The notes below the pieces were generated by a model. That model searched no databases. It was not told the origin of the DNA and saw only the letters and a program-made list of their open reading frames with translations. Positions 58,040 to 64,000 of a stretch of DNA of 64,000 bases are shown here, one piece after another. The first letter of the stretch is position 1. Each line of letters opens with the position of its first letter. The stretch lies in assembly GCF_003576645.1 (NCBI RefSeq), contig NC_044919.1:28845536-28909535 (forward strand), in the 5' to 3' direction. Origin of the DNA: Ipomoea triloba (taxonomy: Eukaryota; Streptophyta; Magnoliopsida; Solanales; Convolvulaceae). The translations under genes and the position numbers were made by a program.

Positions 58040-59227
58040 TTCTCTGCGTTGAAGCTTCTCAGATTGATTTCCTCCGAAGATCGCTGAAACCAGAGCAGAG
58101 ATGCTTCTCTCTACTAAAGTATTCTAGAAAATAAAAAATAAAAATTCCATTTCCCATTTTTGTTTTAGTATAAAATTCGAGTGGGTCCGGTGGAACTAGC
58201 TCAATTTTAGTTTGTCCGATTATTTTAAATTATTGTAATTGATTTGACCGAGTGACCGACTATCAAATTTTGTTCTAGAGGGTCAAAAATTATCGCAATT
58301 TGTTCGATTAATAAACTTCCTTTAATTCTAATAGTTGATTTGATCAATCATCAAATTTCGCTAATAGGCCGCTAAAAATTCTCACAATTGATTTTTTTTT
58401 TTTCAACTATTAGAATTCAGCTGAGATGATATGAATCATGGTAATTCAACTGAACACAGAAGTTAGGTATTTGCTTACTGCGCACAAGAATCCCCCTCAC
58501 TTTTGAGAGGTTGCTCTACCTACCTCAGCCAAATAGAATATCTAAGAGGATATAAATCATAGTAACTCAATTAAACAAAACATTAAATGAGCATATAAGA
58601 GGATGTAAATCATAGTAACTCAGTTAAACACAGAAACTAGACCTTAGCTTCCCACATCTAAGATGATGTAAATCATAGTAACTCAGTTAAACACACAAAC
58701 TAGACCTTAGCTTATCATGCACAATAACCTCCTCACTAGGTCGCTCCCACACTCAATCACTAATCAATTGATTTTATTATCACCTAAAGTCTCGTTCTAA
58801 GCAATTGAAAACCTACAGAGACACAAGGAAAAAGAAAAAATTCGAGAGGGAATAGAGTGGACCAGTGGAATATAGTATTTTTTACTTTTCGAATATATAC
58901 TTTCAATTTGTCTTTTTAGCTGTGCCCGTCCCTGTCCACGACGCTTCGGTTACTACAGTTGATATCATATTCGTTTATTCTGTTACTGCGTACACTGAAG
59001 CATCCATCAACAGTGTTCGAAACTGAAAGAAAATTTGAATAAAGGTATTCCTTTCCATTTTTGTTGGTTTTACAACTATAGGAGAATGAATCATGAAGCA
59101 ATGTAAATCAATCAATTGACAAAACAAATAGGTTACATTTCGCTACTAGCTTGCCTCTCCGAAAGCTACAACTCTACACTGACCACAAAAATGGGTGTAT
59201 ACCAATCAAGCCAGAACTGTCTGTCGT
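58040..59227. other. MTPC1/LD spacer
   Basis: MTPC1 promoter at the left and LD 3' UTR at the right. A repeated motif, GATGTAAATCATAGTAACTCAGTTAAACACA with variants, occurs about four times at 58425-58700. No gene seen. Confidence 0.55.
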
Positions 59228-62200
59228 CTATCTTCTCCGGTCAGACCATCTCCTGTTTACATTCCAGTTAGGATCATGGTAGGTAGAAGGATTGCGAGGT
59301 GTCATCCTTTCTGTGGGGTAATTATTCATCCTGGGTTCTGAGTGGTTCCACCTGGAAGCATATTCATGGGACCTAGCAGGGCTGTTTTCTGGACTAAATG
59401 ACTCGAACCCATAATCGTTTCTTCTCCAGGGACCTGGTTGGGTCGTCGCCCCTACATGGGGGTTATAATTGTTAGAATTAGTCGGGGTGGAATGGGAATG
59501 CAGCCCCTGCCTGGCTCCCCCCCAGCTCTGAGGCGGAAGAGGCTCAGGCACATAATATGCTTGTGGCTGAGTCTGAACCCGGGATGGCATCGGTGCATCA
59601 ATTACATGCATTGATGATGGTTTAAGGATGCCCATTGGACTGGGTGACGCTGAACTGAACATCGCTCCGTTCCTGTTTACCAGTAATTCTGATGCATTCA
59701 TGGAGATGGAAGGAGCAGCCTGGTTAAGAGATGGAATTAGAGGAGAGGGGTGATGTTCATGATAATTCCTCCCGGTGGCTTGCAGCATCGCCGATTCCCG
59801 TTGTTGGGCAAATTGCGGTGTGAGCAACTGTTGAGCTGCCATGGCTGGATAGTGAGGCTGCTGCGCTGGAGTTACTGTAGCATCTCTCCTTGAGAATGGA
59901 TTTTTTTCATACTCGTCTGATTTCAATCCGCTCTGCATGGGGGAACACAAGACGCTTCAATTAACAGAGGATCCAAAAATAACATGTATGAAAATAAACT
60001 TTTCAATTTATCCAGTCTTCTTATTCAGATATATCATTATATATATAGAGAGTATTATTATTATTATTTTTAAATCCATCTTCGTTGATTATGTTGTAAT
60101 CACACCCAACTGTCAAAGTATAATGCTGCTCGGAGGACGGAAGAGGCGCTACAATCTTGACTATTCAGCAAAGAGGTCCTCAGATACAGATGTTTTAGGC
60201 TTACTTAAGCATTTCTTTTTTCATTTTGTAATCTTTTTATGACCACCACAACTAGCCCTGGGTTCTATTCGTGCATGATAGTCCACAGATCAAATTTCGC
60301 ACATCATGTGGGGAGAGAGAGAGAGAGGGAGGAAAGAAAACTCGAAAAATTTTAATAATACTCTTTCAAAAGTTGTACAAAATATGGTTAAATCACGCAC
60401 CGTTCCAGGATTGCTGGAAGGAGTTGGGGATGGAAGAGAAACTTCAACCTTATCCTCAGCTCTTCTGCCCAACCCATTAGGATCACTCATCGATTTCAGT
60501 CCATTTGCCTTAATCATATCAAGCAGCTTCACTGTATCCTCACTTGACAGGTTACCAGCTTGACCAGATGTCAAAGCAAAAACCAATTCTGGATTTTTAA
60601 GTAGTACAGCAAGCAACTCTAGATCTGGTTCAGGCATGCTAGAATTCACATTCTGTGGCAAGCTGCTGGCAGAAGGAGCTGCTATAGTTTCCACATTTTC
60701 TGCTTGTGAAACCATAGTTTCTACACCATCCCCATCAGGTAATTGTTCTGTTGGGATTTGAGGGGTTAGTGTGTCATCATAGTCCATTTCACGGTCCCAA
60801 GGCTCCTTGGGATTCAATGGAATTTCGTGAAGTGTCCTGTAAATAGTTTCCCTTTCACGATGAATTCTATTCTTCTGAACTTCTACCTCTTTACTATTTC
60901 CCCCAGTACATATCTTCCATTTTTCAGAAATAACCATCTCTGCATAGAAGAAAACAAAGATGGACATGCTCAAAATCCAAATTGAATGAAGTTTTTTAGA
61001 AAAATGGATGGTCAAAATCTATTTCTAAAGAAAAAGAAAAACTGAAAATAAAAATATATTCTAGGGTACCCCATTTTTACCCATTTAAGCGACAGAAAAG
61101 GGCAACACTGCTTGCAAAACAGGATTTGCCTTTACATCTACTGTACAAAAAATACATTATAAACTTATGACCAACTTCTATGTATTCCAGTAGCAGAAAT
61201 ATAGCCAAAATACAGCAGACATACTAAATTCTGACACGCTGTATCAAATATTCCACAAACTTATAGAATAGCTTATTTATATTATTTTTTAAAAAACAAA
61301 TAGAGACAGCACTGCACTACTCATACTTCAGATTTGAACAGCTTGCTGAATTGATTCACAACGTAGGCATCCTTTAGCAAATGGGAAAAGAACATTGGTT
61401 ATCCAAGTAAGCAAGAGTGAAGAGAAAAGAACAGTTAAAAATTTGCAAACAATTTCCCCTCCTTATATTATGTGATCAATCAACAAGAAATAAGGTAAAT
61501 GTACCTGGTGGAGTGTGCCATGGAATCTGAATTGCCTTGCACTTTTTGCCTGGCGGAGGTTCCTCAGCATCCAAACTCCTCTTTTGGTTTAGAGGAGTCT
61601 CCTGTTGATTTGATATGTTGGACTTAATATCAGCAATCTTCTTCTGTTCATCAAATTTTGGCTTCTCTTCATCAATTGCTGGCTTCTCTACATCAATTTT
61701 TGGCTTCACTTCATTAATTTTTGACTTCTCTTCGTTAATTGTTGGCAAGTCATATGTTTTAGTAGTTGAATGGAAAACGCCATCTTGAGGAGCAGCATTT
61801 TTATTTGGACCTTCAGGCTTTGTCTGAGGGCTATGGTCAGTTGATGTTTTACTTTTACCATATTTACTCTGCAAAAATTGTGCACGAAGTTTGGCTTTTT
61901 GAATATCATCAGCTGAAAGTGGTCGGCCTTGAGTTGCAGATGCTGTTCTCGCAACTTGGGGATTCCTTCCTGGCATTCTTTGGCCAGGTTGTTCAACCAA
62001 CTGAACCTTTCTGCGCTCTCGAGTTTCTGTTATTGGTTAAGGAATTTAATAGCAGCATTATAATTGACATCTCTTGTGAGGATGCAACACAAACTCACAT
62101 TGCAATACTTGTTTTAGATAGATAATAATATTCGAACAGCATGCATGCACATTCTGATGCATCACAGAATGGTGCAAAGTTACCAGAGTGTTAATAATGC

Positions 62201-63566
62201 TTGTAACTCTGCAAAAATAAGGCTATTTCCAAAACCAACCATAAAAAAGAATGTTGGTACGCGCAGGATTTAGTGAAAATACATCTTTTCCTTAGGGGAA
62301 TGATCATCCAATTGGTATTTGACAGCATTAATAATGCGTAGAACTCTATAATAGAAGCCACTAATCAAACATTCAATAATAAGCCATTGGGTGAGTTATT
62401 GGAAGTCTCAAAAAGATAAAAGTGATATCCAAAACCAACCATGAGAATGTTTGTCCGCAAGACTACTCCCAGTGAACTCTTGAAACAGAATTAGGTCTAT
62501 TTTCAGGGGAAAACGCTCTAATGGAAATTAGCACATAATACCAGAAGCAAGTGAAAGACGGGCAGGAAGATAATTTAAGCCATCAGTATTATTCAATAGA
62601 TTGTTTTATCCCAGTTCCCAAATACATAAATTTGATACTAAGGAACATAGTTCCCAAAAAATAAAGCTGGCATGATGGCACATAATTCCAATGATTTCTC
62701 CAATTCCATCCAAATTTAGGGATTTCCTCCACTCAGCACAACCTCATGTGCACAATTTTTAAGGACATGCAACATTTACTTGCAAGAATAACAAAAGTTT
62801 AGGGTAATGAAAAAATTTAATCAGAATTACCACAAGTCCGCCCGTGAATGCACAAAAATAGATAATAATAAGTTTGAATAAGAGGATTTGCTTTAGGGCT
62901 GAGTTCATCTGCCCTCCCATTCCCAATTTATATGTGCACCGAGTGTACTAAAGTTCTGCCACATTCATTTTGTTATTGCAAGGACATTATGTATATTAGA
63001 AGTAATTCTAGATTATATCTACTAAGGATACGGGCTGATAAAGCACCTCTGCCAGTCTTCTTATTAGATTCTTCTGCAGAAGATGTGAGCAACTTCAACG
63101 GTTGAGTAGAACCCAACTTCCTGAAAAGAAAAAGAGTTAAAAACACCCCTCAACTGAATAGGGACAAGCAGGCAAATAAGAACATATACAATGCAACACA
63201 TACCTCAAATTCTCTGAAGTATCAAACTGTGATAGAGACTCTTCCTATAGAACAAGGAGAGGAGATTAAAAATCACACCAAAATTAATTAAATCTACAAT
63301 GCACTTCTATTATGAACTTACAAAGCCATCAACTTCAGCCATGACTTCACCAATGCTGCATACAGTAATAACCATTTGTCAGAAGTTACAGAAGAGCACC
63401 GAAAGGCATGGAATTCAGTGAAAGTAAGTTTACCTATGCTTCAACAGCATCTCATCCTGTGTATCACTGGCCGATTTCAAACCATTAGGTTTCTTAGAAG
63501 ACTGGTTTGCCAATTTTTTGCTCCATCTAAAAAGGAGAATCCTTGCCCTGTTTGAGATATCTGATC
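59228..63566 (-). CDS. LD: LUMINIDEPENDENS homeobox protein, 3' part (partial)
   Basis: LD is a nuclear homeodomain protein of the autonomous flowering pathway. Eight 3' exons are visible: 63434-63566 (acceptor 63566 or 63560), 63322-63355, 63204-63244, 63047-63120, 61505-62026, 60401-60939 and 59228-59932, the first of these possibly split, all in a single frame across the joins. Landmarks: a TFIIS-N-like helix end (SDISNRARILLFRWSKKL), TRERRKVQLVEQPGQ, the nuclear part GRPLSADDIQKAKLRAQFLQSKYG, IQIPWHTPPE, IPLNPKEPWDREMDYDDTLTP, and PDLELLAVLLKNPELVFALTSGQ, followed by a Pro/Gln/Asn-rich tail. An Ile/Asn/Glu/Lys-rich imperfect repeat (about 61630-61745, EEKSKINEVKPKID...) is lineage-specific. 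The homeodomain and start lie beyond the right edge of the window; 63567-64000 appears to be intron. Confidence 0.9.
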
Positions 63567-64000
63567 CTCAAATCAGAAAAATGAGGTCCAGAATACTGGA
63601 GAAGTAAAACAAATTCCTTTTTGAAGGCCATTAGAAAAAGATATGCAATAAAAAAATTCTAATACATATATTCATTACACAAGCAAGTAGATAAGAAAAT
63701 GCTTGATGTGAGCATGTGCCTGAACTAGAAAGATATCAACTCAAACCACCTCATGTATTTCAGAATGCCACACTTTTCAAATCATCATAATCATTTCTGT
63801 TCACTACATTTTGTTCTTCTCTTCACTTTTCAAATATAGGATTCTGTTTTTTTTTTTTTTTTAATTATCCCATTCCTCCAACTCTGATTCAAAATACTGT
63901 AATATAATTTCAACATGTTGACCATCACAGAGGCTCAAGATAATCCACTATTAAGGTACAATCAGAATTTATCCACTTTTCAAGCAAAAGATAATCATTC

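Overview
This is nuclear DNA of a flowering plant, most likely a eudicot. The genes have many introns with GT-AG or GC-AG borders, the spacers are AT-rich and full of transposons, and there are pieces of mitochondrial and chloroplast DNA. I cannot name the genus from the sequence. Exon borders were worked out by hand from reading frame, splice sites and recalled family sequences, so they are models rather than transcript-proven structures.

Layout. 1-3.7 kb is a mosaic of mitochondrial-like DNA (nad5 exon 1) and repeats; it is broken by a 269-base gap and a single N, and it holds an exact 1,262-base duplication that looks like an assembly error. Genes follow: ALG3 (+, 3969-7416); two tandem RALF peptide genes (-, 8321-8677 and 10656-11012) in a duplicated block; LPA1, a photosystem II assembly factor (-, 13417-16905); FOLD2, a folate enzyme (-, 17593-19088); and a phi-class glutathione S-transferase cluster (-) with four intact genes (21276-22482, 24048-24917, 29284-30133, 36340-37189) and one relic (about 30880-31255). 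The cluster is interrupted by a PIF/Harbinger element (26.2-28.0 kb) and by a plastid insertion (31.6-35.4 kb, ycf3-psaA) that folds back on itself around a single N. After a repeat-rich stretch come an NF-YB gene (-, 41371-41898), an ELM2-SANT protein gene (+, 47748-50727), a two-snoRNA cluster with its own promoter (+, about 52.58-53.01 kb), the metal transporter MTPC1 (-, 54191-58039) and the 3' part of LUMINIDEPENDENS (-, 59228 to past 63566).

How the genes relate. They are not an operon; each appears to have its own promoter. From memory, the order matches two Arabidopsis neighbourhoods, RALF1-LPA1-GSTF7/6 (At1g02900-02930) and GSTF8-ALG3-NF-YB5-ELM2/SANT-MTPC1 (At2g47730-47830). LD is near GSTF2 on Arabidopsis chromosome 4. 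The window may therefore keep an ancestral block that Arabidopsis has split among duplicated segments.

Most notable: two adjacent C/D snoRNA genes between ELM2-SANT and MTPC1, found from terminal stems, C/D boxes and guide sequences complementary to 18S and 25S rRNA, behind a promoter with two GGCCCA motifs, a telo-box and a TATA box. Also notable are two GC-AG introns, a tRNA-derived SINE family with clear target-site duplications, nested transposons, and one GST gene whose upstream region has been replaced almost to its start codon.
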